Shown in pieces: positions 1 through 11,640 of a stretch of DNA of 64,000 nt (the stretch's first letter is position 1; each line of letters starts with the position of its first letter). The stretch is from contig WOFQ01000042.1 in NCBI GenBank assembly GCA_012184525.1, positions 1-64,000 of the forward strand, read 5' to 3'. The DNA is from Xenoacremonium recifei. Taxonomy: Eukaryota > Ascomycota > Sordariomycetes > Hypocreales > Nectriaceae. Under the pieces are notes generated by a model. It made no database searches and was not told the DNA's origin. It saw only the letters and a list, made by a program, of their open reading frames with translations. Position numbers and translations under genes: made by a program.

Positions 1-8
1 GGGGGGGT

Positions 9-71
<63 letters not shown>
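1..71. repeat. Poly-G run at window start
   Basis: The first 71 bases are G except for a single T at position 8. No biological element of this kind is familiar from fungal chromosomes. A homopolymer G run at a contig end is typical of two-colour sequencing dark-cycle artefacts. It is not the TTAGGG telomere repeat. Confidence 0.9.
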
Positions 72-74
<3 letters not shown>

Positions 75-871
75 AGCAGAGGAGGAGGGGAAGAGGGATG
101 TGATATGACCGCTCCCATTCCACGTCCCCTCGCTCCGGCAAAGCCTCGCACTGCAACTCTGCACCGGAGCCATGTTAATCCCGCTCCTGGGCTGGGCCTC
201 TGCCCCGGACATGGTTGCAATTGCAAACGAGCGTGCCATCCTGGTTGGTTTGGTTTGGCATCCATGCGCAGCGCTGGAATCCTGGCTTACAAGGGTGCCG
301 GGGGCGGGTGTGGGAGGGCGGGAGGGGGGTAGAGCAAAGGGTCACTCCGACGGGAAAGACGTTGATAACTCAGCGCAGACGACCCAATCATGAGTCCTTG
401 CGTCGGGGATCCCTACAGCCTCGCGTTGCTTTTTTGCGTGCGTCTCGCTGCCCGGGTATCACCAGACGCTTTGCTTTGATTGCTGCGAGGCGCCCGACCG
501 CATGATTTCGCAGGGGGAGCCGGGATTGGCAGCATTGCAGGGCCGTTGCAGCAGCGCAGGCCAGGCAGGGGATGGATAACAGACAGGGCTGTCTGGCGAG
601 CGCCGACCGCTTCCTCGCTAAGAGACGGTCAGCGTCGAAGTACCGGTACATCGCACGCGGAGGTACCTGGAGGTACTTGTCAGTTGTCACCATGGCTCTC
701 TTATCCTGGGCGCTCGCTCCGTAACCGTAACCCTAACCCCAGGGGCTGGCTGGGCTGGTTGACCGACGGGACTGGGCGGCGCTGTGGTACGTTGGTGTTT
801 TGACTGATCGCTCGCTCTATTTACAGAGTAGTCAGGTAATATCATCATCTCTGCTCTGCTCACCCCTCACT
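72..871. other. Non-coding stretch downstream of the UBX gene
   Basis: Only short overlapping open frames are visible, none with recognisable domains. The stretch contains one short telomere-like patch near 721-740 (CCGTAACCCTAACCCC), which is not an array. The UBX gene 3' untranslated region should lie at the right edge because that gene is transcribed leftwards. Confidence 0.6.
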
Positions 872-2516
872 TCACTGCGACTCTGCTTCCGACTCATCGT
901 CTTCGTCCTCGTCCTCGTCCTCCGACTCCTGCAGACGCAAGTCCTCGACAATCAGATTCCCTGACCGCCCAATCCGCTCGCCCATCGTCTGCGTTGGGCT
1001 CGGTCCATACACCACCCGCGGCAGAATCGATGCCAGCTGGAAGCTGTAGTCGTGCTCGTAGTCCTCTGGTTGCTCAACGTCTGCATCTGCCACATCTTCC
1101 CCACCCTGCAGAATGTCGTAGCACTCCACGAATGCATACACCTCCTCCAACGGGGCGTCTCTTGGGAAACGTCGCACGATGCGCCCGGCCCCAGACTCCT
1201 CAGGCATCTTCAGGCCAATTCGCACGATGCTCTTATCGCTTGCTGGCGGCTCGGGTAGAATCCTGAATGCCCTCCACCGTCTCCACTGCTGTCGCTTCTG
1301 CTCCCGTATGGCGGCCGCTTCGGCTTCCTCCTTTGCCTTCTTCTCGGCCGCTGCGGCGGCGGCTGCGGCCTCCTTGCGTTGCCGTACGCGCTCCCGATCA
1401 ATTGCCAGTGACCGTTCATATGCTGAGTCCTGTTGGGTTCGAATGTTGCGGTTCGCCTCCCGGACTGTCCTCTCTGCTCGGACGCCCTCTAGATCAGACC
1501 CGTACTTCTCAACCGCCGCCTGAAGCTCTGTCAGATATCTGGTGGCAGGCATCGGCCCCGCGAGGCGCTTGACGATCCCCATGCGAGTGCTGCCCTCTTT
1601 GGGCGTCAGGCATACCAGCGCCGAAAATGGAAACTTGGTACAATTGTACTCCTGGGCAACTTGGTACGCCTCCGAGTCGAGCAAGTTGCCTCCCCACAGA
1701 ATGATATTATTGATGGGATCCTTGATGAAGTCGACGACCTCCTGCGCCAGGAGTGTTTCCTTGACAAACGTCTCCATGTCGTCGTGCTCCGGTGACAACA
1801 GGACCACCAGCATGAACTTGAGGTCCCTCTTGGCCAGATCATGCGCCTGAGCAATGCCGCCCTCAAAGAAGGGCAGCTCATTATCGCCGTACTCCTCGTC
1901 AAACTCTCGTTTAAATCTTGCAGCCGTGTCGCGGGGCATTAGCGCCTTTCGTCCGTTTGTTCCACGAAAACCTGTCGAGATTCGACTCGTGACTGCACGC
2001 GGGCGGAGCGATACGGGAAGGAAAGCCAGGGCCCAGAGCACGGTACGGAAAAGAGATGAGGCCATCTTCCAGCCCCAGCCGAAGGGGGCTAGGATAAGAC
2101 CTAATATCCAAGGCGACCTTTGTGTGACGGTGTTCTGGGGGACGATTCGAGGTGCGGGATCCGTGCGAGGCCTACGTGATGCTGTATGTGATCGGATGGA
2201 TGATGCCAAAAGGCTCTCTTGCAGGTTCTCGTGTCGCGCGACAGGTCGAGGGAGGTCTTGCGCCGCGATGGCTTCTGCGACGGGATCGGGGCCCTCGCCA
2301 TCGAAGAACTTGGAGATTGCTATCTATAGACTCAGGGTTAGCTAGAGCCGGGACTGCACGGGAAGATTCGTAGGCACACACCTGCACGTTCCATTGCGAC
2401 CGCTGCAGCAGAGGGATAGCCTGCTCAGTTTCCTGATTCGTGACCGCAGTGTACTGTTGCAACGCTTCCTGTTGACTTGAGGACAGCTGTCCTAAGTCGA
2501 AGCCCCCCTCCGCCAT
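872..2516 (-). CDS. UBX domain protein of the FAF2/UBXD8 (Ucp10) type, ER membrane-anchored
   Basis: Exons on the minus strand are 2516-2382 and 2323-872; the 58-nt intron is GT...AG with a GCTAAC branch motif. The predicted protein is 528 aa. Residues about 8-50 form a UBA-like helix bundle (start MAEGGFDLGQLSSSQQEAL). Residues about 115-150 are a hydrophobic hairpin (SPWILGLILAPFGWGWKMAS), followed by a thioredoxin-like UAS domain at about 180-320. A charged coiled coil rich in A, E, K and R comes next, then a UBX domain at about 390-480 and an acidic E/D tail. This order matches FAF2/UBXD8, which sits in the ER or lipid-droplet membrane and recruits Cdc48/p97 to ubiquitinated clients. The start was chosen because it supplies the complete UBA domain. 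Yeast Ubx2 is a related alternative name. Confidence 0.88.
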
Positions 2517-4091
2517 GCTGGATGAGTGATGCTGAATACCCGATTCTAGTGATTTCCGTTATGTCTCTGTTGTTTCGTGTAGGGAGAGCGAGTTAAGCGA
2601 GATGCCGGGATTATTAGGGTGTAGCTTGTTTGCCTGCTGGAGGTGCGTTCGCGGAGGCGCAATTCGCGGAAGGTACAAGAATAGCGGGCAGTGCAATCAA
2701 AGGCAAGCCGAACGGCTCTTCCGAACCAGCTCAGTCAGGGATTATGATTGGAGAAGAGAAAACGCAGGAATCGGCAAAAATTAACAAAGGAAGGTTAGAT
2801 CATGTTCAACTCGAAATGCCTTCAGCCGCGAGGCGCTGTCACGGTCTGATGTAAGTGCTCCTGCAGTTGGCCGTCACGGAGCTTGGTGACGATTGGTTTG
2901 GTGGAGCAGCCGTCAGTTGAGCAGCAGACCAGCAGCTGCGCCTGGGCGCCTTACCGCCTTGGGATGGGTAAGTGCGGGATAATCGCATATAGCTTCGGTA
3001 GAGGCATAGCGCCGCGAGCCTCCACCGCATTGCTGGAGATGACGTGGGATTGGGAGAGGAATAGATTGCTGGGCGTTGTTCCAGATAGGGTTGCAGAACA
3101 AAGAAGAGAAGAGAAAATTTGTACAATCTGTTTGAGACACAAGGAGTATTTCCCGCGGATACAAGCAAAACGATATATCAACATTTGTCTTACCAAAGCG
3201 CTGCAGCGGTTCGTCTGACCGTAATTACCTTCAACCCGCGCTTCAAGGCCGACCGCCAGCAGCAGGGCAGCGATCGCGGAGATGCTCCGCCCCGTTAACG
3301 CGATAAGATACCGGTAATCCCTGGAGCGGATGAAGGCCGCCCACCACTTCCAGTCCCGTCGCGCTCTGAGTCTGGCGTCATGCCTCCAACCGCCGCGGGG
3401 GAACCTTGGAAGACGTTCGGCGCTGTTTTTTTTGGCGCTCCAGCTCGCTTTTGGCACAGCCTTTCCCTGACGCGGGCCGCGCGAAGGTCACTGTCGCATA
3501 CATTTTAGCGCTCCGAGATACCTGCATCCCGTCCCATCCTCAGAACGAACAGCGCCCCGGCAAGAGCACGCCCAACCCAACCAACTCGTGTGGGCTCCAT
3601 CCTTTTTCCGCGACAAGAGTCGTCCAGATTCCCCCCCCACAACTCACATACCTCGTTTACCCGTTTCCTAATCCAGGTCCCTCGACGTTGCTTTCATCCC
3701 TTCTATCACCTTGAGCCTCCCTATTGCTATCCAGCGGCGCTCCAGGGGCTGGCCACGGCCTCTGCTTTTGGCTCTCTCGTGCTCCTTGCTATCCTGGTCC
3801 GCCCATCCGACTCGGACCCCTCCCTCCCTCTGCGCGCGTTATCCAAATCCATATGGGCGGCTCCTCGCCTCGATCAATTGAGCCATGGGAAATGCTTGTG
3901 AGAGCCAAGTCTGTGTTCCCCCTCCCCGCGATCTGGCCCTTGTTCGGACCCTGTCGCGGCGTTGCTTCGCATAAACGACAAGTTGCCTAGACTGTGCACT
4001 CCATTGAATGGAACTAGACGCTGACTTGATCTCCAGACGTCGTAGGTTCGACCATCGCAGCGGATCTCCTGCCCGCTAGAGCACCTTGACC
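2517..4091. promoter_or_regulatory. Divergent intergenic region between the UBX gene and PAN3
   Basis: About 1.6 kb separate two divergent start codons, so the stretch must carry both promoters and 5' untranslated regions. The right part (3500-3900) is pyrimidine-rich, as is common upstream of filamentous-fungal start codons. A 168-codon open frame on the minus strand at 2951-3457 has no recognisable domain and no gene-like context, so I treat it as chance. Confidence 0.55.
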
Positions 4092-6814
4092 ATGGCGACG
4101 TCGCGATATACCCCGACCGATCTTCGCCGCCAGGTCGGGTCCCCCAGGCCAAAAGGACGCGGTTCGTACGATCCGGCTCGAAGCCAAGCTCCTCACGCGA
4201 TCCGGTTTCGCAGACTAACCTCGGATGAAGAGAATAAAGATACCCTGTGTCGCAACGTTCTTATCTATGGCCACTGCCGATACGAAGACTCCGGATGCTC
4301 TTTTAGCCATGACCAAAACAAAACCAACAACTCGAATTCGAAACAACCAGAAATGTAGGTGTCCTAGGTTCCTTGATCCGCCGTCTTTGCCCAGTGATGT
4401 CGAACGATGCCTCTGCGGTTACTATATATAAGCCCCATGGCAACCTTCATTTGTCTATTCTCCCCGAGCACACAAGCAAAGAAAGGATGCGCTCCACCAG
4501 TAACTGTGTGGCGGCGACTCGAGCTGGGACTGAAGAAAGCTTGTCATCCCAAGGCGCCGGATGATATTGCGCCCTGAGTGCCATACGTCGTCCAGTCCTT
4601 CTTTGAACGACGCTGCGCTCTCTTGCACAAGGAAAAGGTTGTAAGGACCGGACTCAGCAGAGCAGTCTATGATGGTACTTTCAAACGCAAAGACCCAATT
4701 GTCTCACGCGTTTGCGCTCGTTGTCCCGTGGACTCGATGCACCTTCACCGGAAAGCTACATATATGGAGCTCATGGAGCTCTAATCTTCTCCAACGTTGG
4801 TTCTATATATATGGCTGCTCCGCAAACCGGCGCCGGGATCAGAAGCCAATGCATTTCCTTGTTTGACTTTTTTTTTTCTTTTCAAGACTGTAGAAGCTAT
4901 CACATGCGTTACGTTTGTGCATTTACTAATGTTGCGACTTCATAGCTCGAAGAAGACATTAAATGTCGAATCACCATCTTTTACTCCCTCAAATCTCCAG
5001 CTGGGGCCCAAAAAGCCGACGTTCTCTTCCCAAGCTGCAACCGCGCCAGCGTTCACTCCGCGAGGACTAGGAGGTTGGTATCCCTTCAACCCAAGCTTGC
5101 AAACGACTCTACTGACTCAGCGTTTTTAGCTGCTAGTCCTGCAGTCGCCCAAGAAAATGAAGCACCCATATTCAATCCTGCCACAATTCGCGAGTTCACC
5201 CCCTCATTTGAGGTCAGCCCGCCGGTAAGTGTCGCTCATCCAATATTTGTGTACGGGACCTCATGACTGATAATACCTTAGACAGCGACTAATGGCACCG
5301 TCCAGGATGGCGGGGTCTCATTTGACCCGTTTGCAATGTCATCGGTAGCACAGAATCTCCCGACAACGCCTTATAATCCATATGCTGAGGATCATGGCGG
5401 GCTCGGCGGTCCTGCAGCGGGCTTCTTCCAACCCCAAACTGCATTCGCAGCACCACCGCAACCCCTTCAGCATCATCTATATTTTCCAGTCGGCCCTCAT
5501 CGAGATGGGTTGATGCCCTACCACCGCATAGCCCATGACTTCTTCATACCAGAGGACTTGCGGCAGGAATATCAACGGAAGCTGGATGCCTGCGCACAGG
5601 TTCTGCCCAACTCTCAACTTCCCACGCTCGAAGCTTTCCACAGCCTTGTCCCGTTAGATACTACTCATCGGAAGAACGCAAACATTTTTGGCGTTCCAAG
5701 TTGGGTCTACAAGGCCACGTCGACCAAGAACGGCAACCTATACTGCCTCCGGAGACTGGAAGGCTACCGCTTAACCAACGAGCAAGCCATTCGACTCGTT
5801 AAGGAGTGGCGCCGCATAGACAACGGAAATGTTGTCTCGATCCTCGATGCATTCACGACCAGAGCTTTTGGGGACAGTTCTCTGGTCTTCGTTCACGATT
5901 ACCACCCTCTCAGCAAGACTCTGACTGAAGTACACCTTACCTCAAGCCCCAACCACGGCAATCGCTTTCACTCCAAAACCCCCATCGCCGAGACTATACT
6001 ATGGGGATACATTACTCAGATCGCTAATGCTCTCAAAGCGATCCATTCACTCAACTTGGCCGCGCGCTGCATAGACCCCAGCAAGATCATAGTGTCTGAT
6101 AAGAATCGGATTCGATTGAGTTCCTGCTCGGTTCTGGACGTGGTGCAGTTCGATGCCAGACGGTCTCTTACAGAGTTGCAGCAGGAGGATTTTATCCAGT
6201 TTGGCCGGCTATTGCTCTGTCTGGGAACTTATACTTCCCTGATGCATCTCGCTAACCCTAAGATGGCTATCGAGCAGATGAGCAGGACGTACTCGGTGGA
6301 GATGAGAGATACGGTCCTTTGGTTGCTTACGCCCCAGCAACCTGTGGGACAGAAGGGCATTGATGAGTTCATTCGGGGCATCTCTGAGAGGGTCATGGCC
6401 TCGTTCGACCAGAGCTTACATGCAAATGATCGTGCCAACTCACTACTCTTCCGTGAACTGGAGAATGGGCGTATCGCTCGGTTGCTCATGAAGCTTGGGA
6501 CGGTGAACGAGAGGCAAGATTTCGACGCTGATAGGGCCTGGTCGGAGAATGGGGACCGATACACTCTGAAACTATTCCGCGACTACGTCTTCCACCAAGT
6601 CGACAACAACGGGCATCCAGTTTTGGACATGGGGCACATGCTTCGATCTCTCAACAAGCTTGATGCAGGAACCGACGAGAGAATTTGTCTCACGAGCCGG
6701 GACAACCAGACCAACTTCATCGTCACGTACAAGGAGCTAAAGAAGCAATTAGGCATTGCGTTTGGAGAACTCGTTAAGGGGGGTAACAAACAAGCTCAAG
6801 GACGGACCTTTTAG
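4092..6814 (+). CDS. PAN3: PAN2-PAN3 deadenylation complex subunit PAN3
   Basis: Proposed exons are 4092-4161, 4231-4354, 4946-5073, 5130-5224 and 5282-6814, giving 649 aa. An N-terminal CCCH zinc finger lies at residues about 30-50 (CRNVLIYGHC...C...H, spacing C-x8-C-x6-C-x3-H). A PAM2-like PABP-binding segment follows at about 69-79 (TLNVESPSFTP). The rest is the pseudokinase domain, which lacks a normal DFG loop, and the C-terminal knob domain. PAN3 is the adaptor that brings the PAN2 nuclease to poly(A)-bound PABP in the cytoplasm. Intron 1 (69 nt) keeps the frame and has no stop, so retention would add 23 residues. Intron 2 is unusually long at 591 nt and has a perfect TACTAAT branch site. 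The start MATSRY is preferred over the ATG two codons upstream. The stop TAG is followed by an in-frame open stretch (see findings). Confidence 0.93.
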
Positions 6815-7691
6815 CAGCAGGGACGCCGAATTCAGGGGCTCCCCTTGCCTCATAGCCATGTGCCGCCTGCAGGCGCTCCTAGGGGTCCCAGGTATGAGGA
6901 CTTTAAGGGACGCCAGAGATTCGCATCCTCTCATGGCCATATGACGCCCATGGACGCTCCCACTGGCCCTAAGCAGGACGACACTAGGGGACGACAGGAG
7001 CGGCGTGGGAATACACGTCTTTCTCTTCCATAACACGCAATACGGCCAGCGAGGATTTTTAACGGCAAAGATTTGGGTCACTAAAGTGTAGACCTGGTAA
7101 ACGGGCAAGGGGCCTTTGGAAGTTTGTGTGGGACATGGAATGGATGAATGACGCTCTGGTACGCAAACGGACTGTATGATGGCGCAGGATGACGAAAGAG
7201 GCTCAGGCGTTGGAAACGGTGGGATTCAAGCCTCTGGGGAAATTGGCAGGTGAAGGTACGAAAGACACGATGGATGGTCATGCACGAGTTAGGACTGAGA
7301 GCGGAGGATTGCCTCAACAAAGCGCCACAAGGGGGAAAGCGAGAGACGACGGTAAACTGTTTTATGATATATTTTGCCTTGATTCAATTAACAAGACGCT
7401 TAAGTATGTTATCAATTCGGACATGCTCGATCCTCGTGGCTCAAGTGACATGCACTGGTCCCTTAGAGGAACCTCTGCTATACATGCAACCAGCCCATAT
7501 GATGGCCCTTCACCGCCACGCCGAGGTTGTCCGCGATCTTTGCGAGTCGTTATCGTGTCCGAACATCCAAAGTCGAACATCGAGGCCACGCCAGACAAGG
7601 CAATCAACCGCCGTGGCTCATAAATATTGTAATCTTCCACATCCCTTTTCGCATTCGCTCTCGCCTTCTCTTGCTAGTTGGTTCATCTCCC
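6815..7691. other. Convergent 3' region of PAN3 and LSM7, with an in-frame tail after the PAN3 stop
   Basis: The PAN3 frame stays open from 6815 to a TAA at 7031-7033 (72 sense codons) after the TAG at 6812-6814. The encoded stretch is rich in R, G, P and H. The remainder to 7691 holds only short unrelated open frames and should contain the two 3' untranslated regions, because the genes converge here. Confidence 0.55.
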
Positions 7692-8226
7692 TCAATCTTC
7701 GGCCTGCACGAAGGGGTTGGCGATCTCTTCGCTTCCGTCGACGGGGCTGACGAGCACGAGGAGGGTGCCGCGGACGACGACGAGGCCGAGGGAGCGCGTC
7801 GCCTCGTTTCCTTCTTCATCTGCACGGATTGAAACGTTAGTTGCGATTCTTATGGAGTAGCAAAAGGCGACGACGTACCGCGAACAGCCTCGTGCACGTC
7901 GTCCAGCACGAGGTTCATGAGGGCGTCATAGCCCTTGAGCGTTCCCTTGACTAATGTCGTCGTCTAGTCAGCACCGTGTCGCAGATGGGGAAATCGCACG
8001 CAGCTTTACCTTCCCGGCCGCCGTTGAACTTGACTGTGATCTGCTTGTCCATGTACTTGCCCAGATCCAGGATGTTCTCTTTCTTGGGGCGCTCGGCGCG
8101 CGTGTCGCTGCCCTGCTGCTGGTGATGGTGATGGCCGCCGCCGCCTCCCCTGCCACCGCCGCCGCCGCGTCCGCCGCGGAAGTTGGAGCCCGAGCCGCGG
8201 GAGCCTCGGTGTGGTCGATCGGACAT
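7692..8226 (-). CDS. LSM7: U6 snRNA-associated Sm-like protein LSm7
   Basis: Minus-strand exons are 8226-8010, 7950-7879 and 7819-7692, giving 138 aa after two 59-nt introns. The first 50 residues are an RGG/glycine-rich segment with HHHH and QQQ runs, longer than in yeast Lsm7. The Sm fold follows: KKENILDLGKYMDKQITVKF, then NGGREVKGTLKGYDALMNLV, then the Sm2 part (VVVRGTLLVLVSP), ending EEIANPFVQAED. LSm7 belongs to the LSm2-8 ring that binds the U6 snRNA 3' end in the nucleus and to the cytoplasmic LSm1-7 ring that promotes decapping. The open frame seen without splicing reads through the first donor site and gives a false C-terminus. Confidence 0.95.
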
Positions 8227-9796
8227 GGTGAGGGCGTGAGCGTGTCGAGAAGGAGGAGGAGGATGTTGGAGGACAGAGATCGTGGAAGGTGTGGTTGAGG
8301 TTGGCTTCTGGGATCGAATCGAAGGTGGGGGGATGGTTTGGGTTTAGTGGGGTGGAATTTTCGGTGGTGCTGAGATGCAGTGCGATTCGAGTTGGCGATC
8401 CGATTCGGGGGAGGACCTGAATGGTTGGAAATACTGTTTTTATTTTCAGCGCTTTATTTATAATTTGGTGAAGTTACCCATGCTTTCTGCCCAAGTCTAA
8501 AGCGTCAGACGAGTCTCGTAGCTCTCTCGCCTTCCCGAAGAGTTGCCAGTCGTAAGTGACACAAGGGAGGTAACGAACGCTCAAAGCCAACAACCCCTTG
8601 GATGATGTTCAGAAATCATGATTCTTCTTGTAGGAATATCAATCTTGGACCTGAGAAGTAAGGGGTTCATGAGAAGTTCTTATCGTCGCTTTTTACTGAT
8701 ACGGGTCAGGGACTCATCTATTCCGTATGCAAGGTAAGCTCCTGATAACTGCAAGAGGTTCTGCACCGTTAAGCTCGTCGACCTACATTCTTCGAAGCCC
8801 AGACTTTGGAATATGTAGCTTCGTAATTGCAATACTCTTGGCAATTAAATGAGACAGTATCCCTTCAGATCAATTAAAACTTCAATTGATGCCCTCCAAG
8901 AAAGTCCAGCCTCCCCAAGCACAGCAATCCCATCAGTCTTCTTCCAACAATCCTGGCCAGGCCATTTACAGGGGTCTCATCGAGCTGCAACTTGTGTAAC
9001 ATCAAGTCCCCAACTGTGTAACCTCAGGCTGCCGACGTTTCTCCGACAGTATTCTCTTCTTGTGTCGCTTCTGCTTTGGCTGCATTCTCGACCGCTTTTT
9101 ATCCTCAACTCATTCGCGTTGCATGACGGCCCAGGTTGGGCGTTGAAGCAGCACAGCCTTTCCCCCCCGCCAATCACTGTCTACGACGTTTCACCTCCAG
9201 CAGTCTGAGGAACGGGTTCTTAGACCCACTTCCGCTGTTCTGAGCCATCCATCGACTCACTCACTTTCCAGCGCCTTTCTCGCTCCTCCTGTTTGCTTCC
9301 CCGCTAAAGACTTCCTCCGCGGACCCAACTTTCCTCCTTCCGTCATTCTTGGCGCACTCAACCTCAACTCTATCCCGACCCTGACTGATCCTTTTCGCGT
9401 GGTTCAGCTGCTTGTTTTCCTTCGCTTTCTCGCTTCCTTTCCTTTCTGTCTACTGTTTGGGCGGCTTTCTGATGCCCTTTTCCTGGGCTTTTCTCATGCG
9501 TTTGTCTGATTTTACTCGTTCACCCAACCAACGACTCCGGTCATGCGACATTGTTGATACCCGTCGTCGCATGGCTTTTCTCGAGCCATACTATCGCACC
9601 ACCTCCCTTTCCTGAACCCCTCTCAAGCGCCTCTTTCCGCCTTTTTCGACTCGGGCAAATCTGGATATTCCAGATTGGTTTGTCAATTGAAGGAAAATCA
9701 TCGTGTTGAGGATCTGCCTCTGAACTTGGAATCTGGATGAGTCTTTGATTTTTCTGGAGCTCACCTCTGCACTACCTCTCGAGACGAACTGTCAAC
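8227..9796. promoter_or_regulatory. Divergent intergenic region between LSM7 and the zinc-cluster gene
   Basis: The 1.57-kb stretch contains both promoters. The right half (about 9230-9790) is strongly CT-rich and holds short upstream open frames beginning at ATGs near 9471 and 9496, consistent with a long 5' leader for the gene at 9797. No domain-bearing open frame is present. Confidence 0.55.
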
Positions 9797-11640
9797 ATGG
9801 CCGGGCTCCAACCCTTGGGGCAAGCCAAACGGAAGCGACCAATTGATGGCGCGGGAGACCGAAACCCTCGTCAACAACAGTCACCTCTGGCTCATCCTTT
9901 CCACTCTCGAGGTAAGTTCTTTCAATTGATTTATATCACCACGCAATGAATGGACCTCTATGATCCTTTCGTGCCATCTGAACCGAGTACGCTTGAGCAA
10001 ATTGCCCGACTGGTCGGTTTCAGGACAAATACTGGTTTTGTCACACGGTTTTCATTTCCTTGATCCTGCCCTGTTTAGGTTTTAGGAGTAGTGATTTCAC
10101 GAAAGAGACTGACCGATCAAGTTGGACCTCCTAGCTTTATAAGCTACCTCCCAAGGGCACATCCAACGTTGCGGATTATCCCATCCGAAGGTGACGTTTT
10201 CAGAGAGATTCTTGAACTCCTCTACGAATATGATGGTAAGATTACCAACCCAGATAACTTGTCAGTCAAATTCATTAACAAACCCTTATAGTCGTTATGG
10301 ATCGACATGAGAGCCTTGCTGCCAACCTTGGGGCAAAGCTCACTGGCCCACGACTTCTGCGAGGCATAGAGAAAATGTTCGATGGCCCAGTCAAGGTCAC
10401 ACCTCTCCATCACTTTTCAGAGCCGGTTACCTGGTTGGACATTGTCTTCTTCGCCCGAGCCAATCCACAAGAGTTCACCTTGACACAATCCACTGATGGT
10501 TCACGATGTTGCTGCTTCACCTTGAAGGGCTCGACAATTGAAATCACTGAAGACGACTGGCGCCTGATTCGGTCTGGTGCTCTGGACCGATTCCCTCTCG
10601 ACCAGCAATTTGAAGAGGACGAGACAGCGGAACTGACGACCCTGGATATCCTGGAGCAAAGAACCTCTGCCCTTTTTAAGGAAGCGGACAAGGTCGCTGC
10701 CAGTGCCAGGATACTCAACCACAAGATTCGGATGAGGAGACAAGAGCTCAAACGCCGACGCGAACCCCAAGACGGCGCAAGCAACACATCCTATCCTGCA
10801 GAATATCGCAATGATTACCAGCGATCCGATCCGAACCAGGGTTATGATCTCCATTCAGATCTCCTGCAGCAGTTCGCAGCTGCTGCTTCTTCCCTCCCTT
10901 CTGAGTCTCGATCAGGGTCGGGACAAGAGTTGTCAATGTTCATCACTGGTCAGCCACCAGCGAGTGGAAATGCCCTCCATCATCACCACGCGATGCCTTC
11001 CGGTAATCGCGTTGGTGAGGGTAGCGAAGCTGAGCCTACTACCCCTACTACATCACAGAGTCAGAGTCGCGAAGCATCTTTTCGTAGTATCATGACACAG
11101 AGAATTGAGAAGATGGAGAGGGGGGGTAAGATTTTCCCACCTTGTGATCGGTGTCGGAGGATCAAGGCGGAATGCGTCAAGCATCTCACAGCTTGTTCTG
11201 GATGTACAAAGAGGCACTGTAAATGCACGTGGAAAGACTCAACTGAAGAGGAGATTCGGCAGAAGAGGGGAGAAAGCAGTGTCGAAGGGAACGAATCAGA
11301 GCCACGAGCCGCGTCGGAAAGGCCATCAGAACCACGGCTACAGGCCCAGGTCGATATTTCGGAAGGCCGGGATGAACACCAAAGCGAGGGAACTGAGGTC
11401 TCGGAGAAGACGACTACGCAGACTACTGTGTCTGAAGATTTGGCGCCAGTCAGTACAGAAGCCGTTGACCAAGCTCCCGTTCAACCTGCAGGGCAGCCGG
11501 AAAAGCCAACCGCACCGAGCCGGGCAGTTAATCGAACGATTCTGCCGACAGAACCAGTCAAACGACCAAGTCTTCCTGGATCAGCTCCGGTAGACACGGC
11601 TGGTTCAAATGCGTCCGCAAACTCGACGACTGCAGCATAG
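9797..11640 (+). CDS. Fungal protein with a C-terminal Zn2Cys6-like cluster
   Basis: Exons are 9797-9911, 10086-10235 and 10292-11640 (introns 174 and 56 nt), giving 537 aa. The N-terminal 210 residues are ordered and conserved-looking but I do not recognise the fold. Residues about 195-230 include a predicted helix with basic KIRMRRQELKRRRE. A six-cysteine cluster lies at C373, C376, C383, C390, C393 and C400, spacing C-x2-C-x6-C-x6-C-x2-C-x6-C, which fits the fungal Zn(II)2Cys6 pattern. It sits near the C-terminus, whereas in most fungal binuclear-cluster regulators it is N-terminal. The last 120 residues are low-complexity (E, S, T, P). A nuclear regulatory role is an inference from the cluster; no target can be proposed. 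Confidence 0.8.

Noticed and set aside
721..740. Telomere-like CCCTAACCCC patch
   Set aside because: Only one and a half units, interrupted; not an array. A similar short patch at about 16003 has no telomeric context either.
2951..3457. 168-codon minus-strand open frame in the UBX/PAN3 intergenic region
   Set aside because: No domain, no hydrophobic or charge pattern, and it lies in a region expected to hold two promoters.
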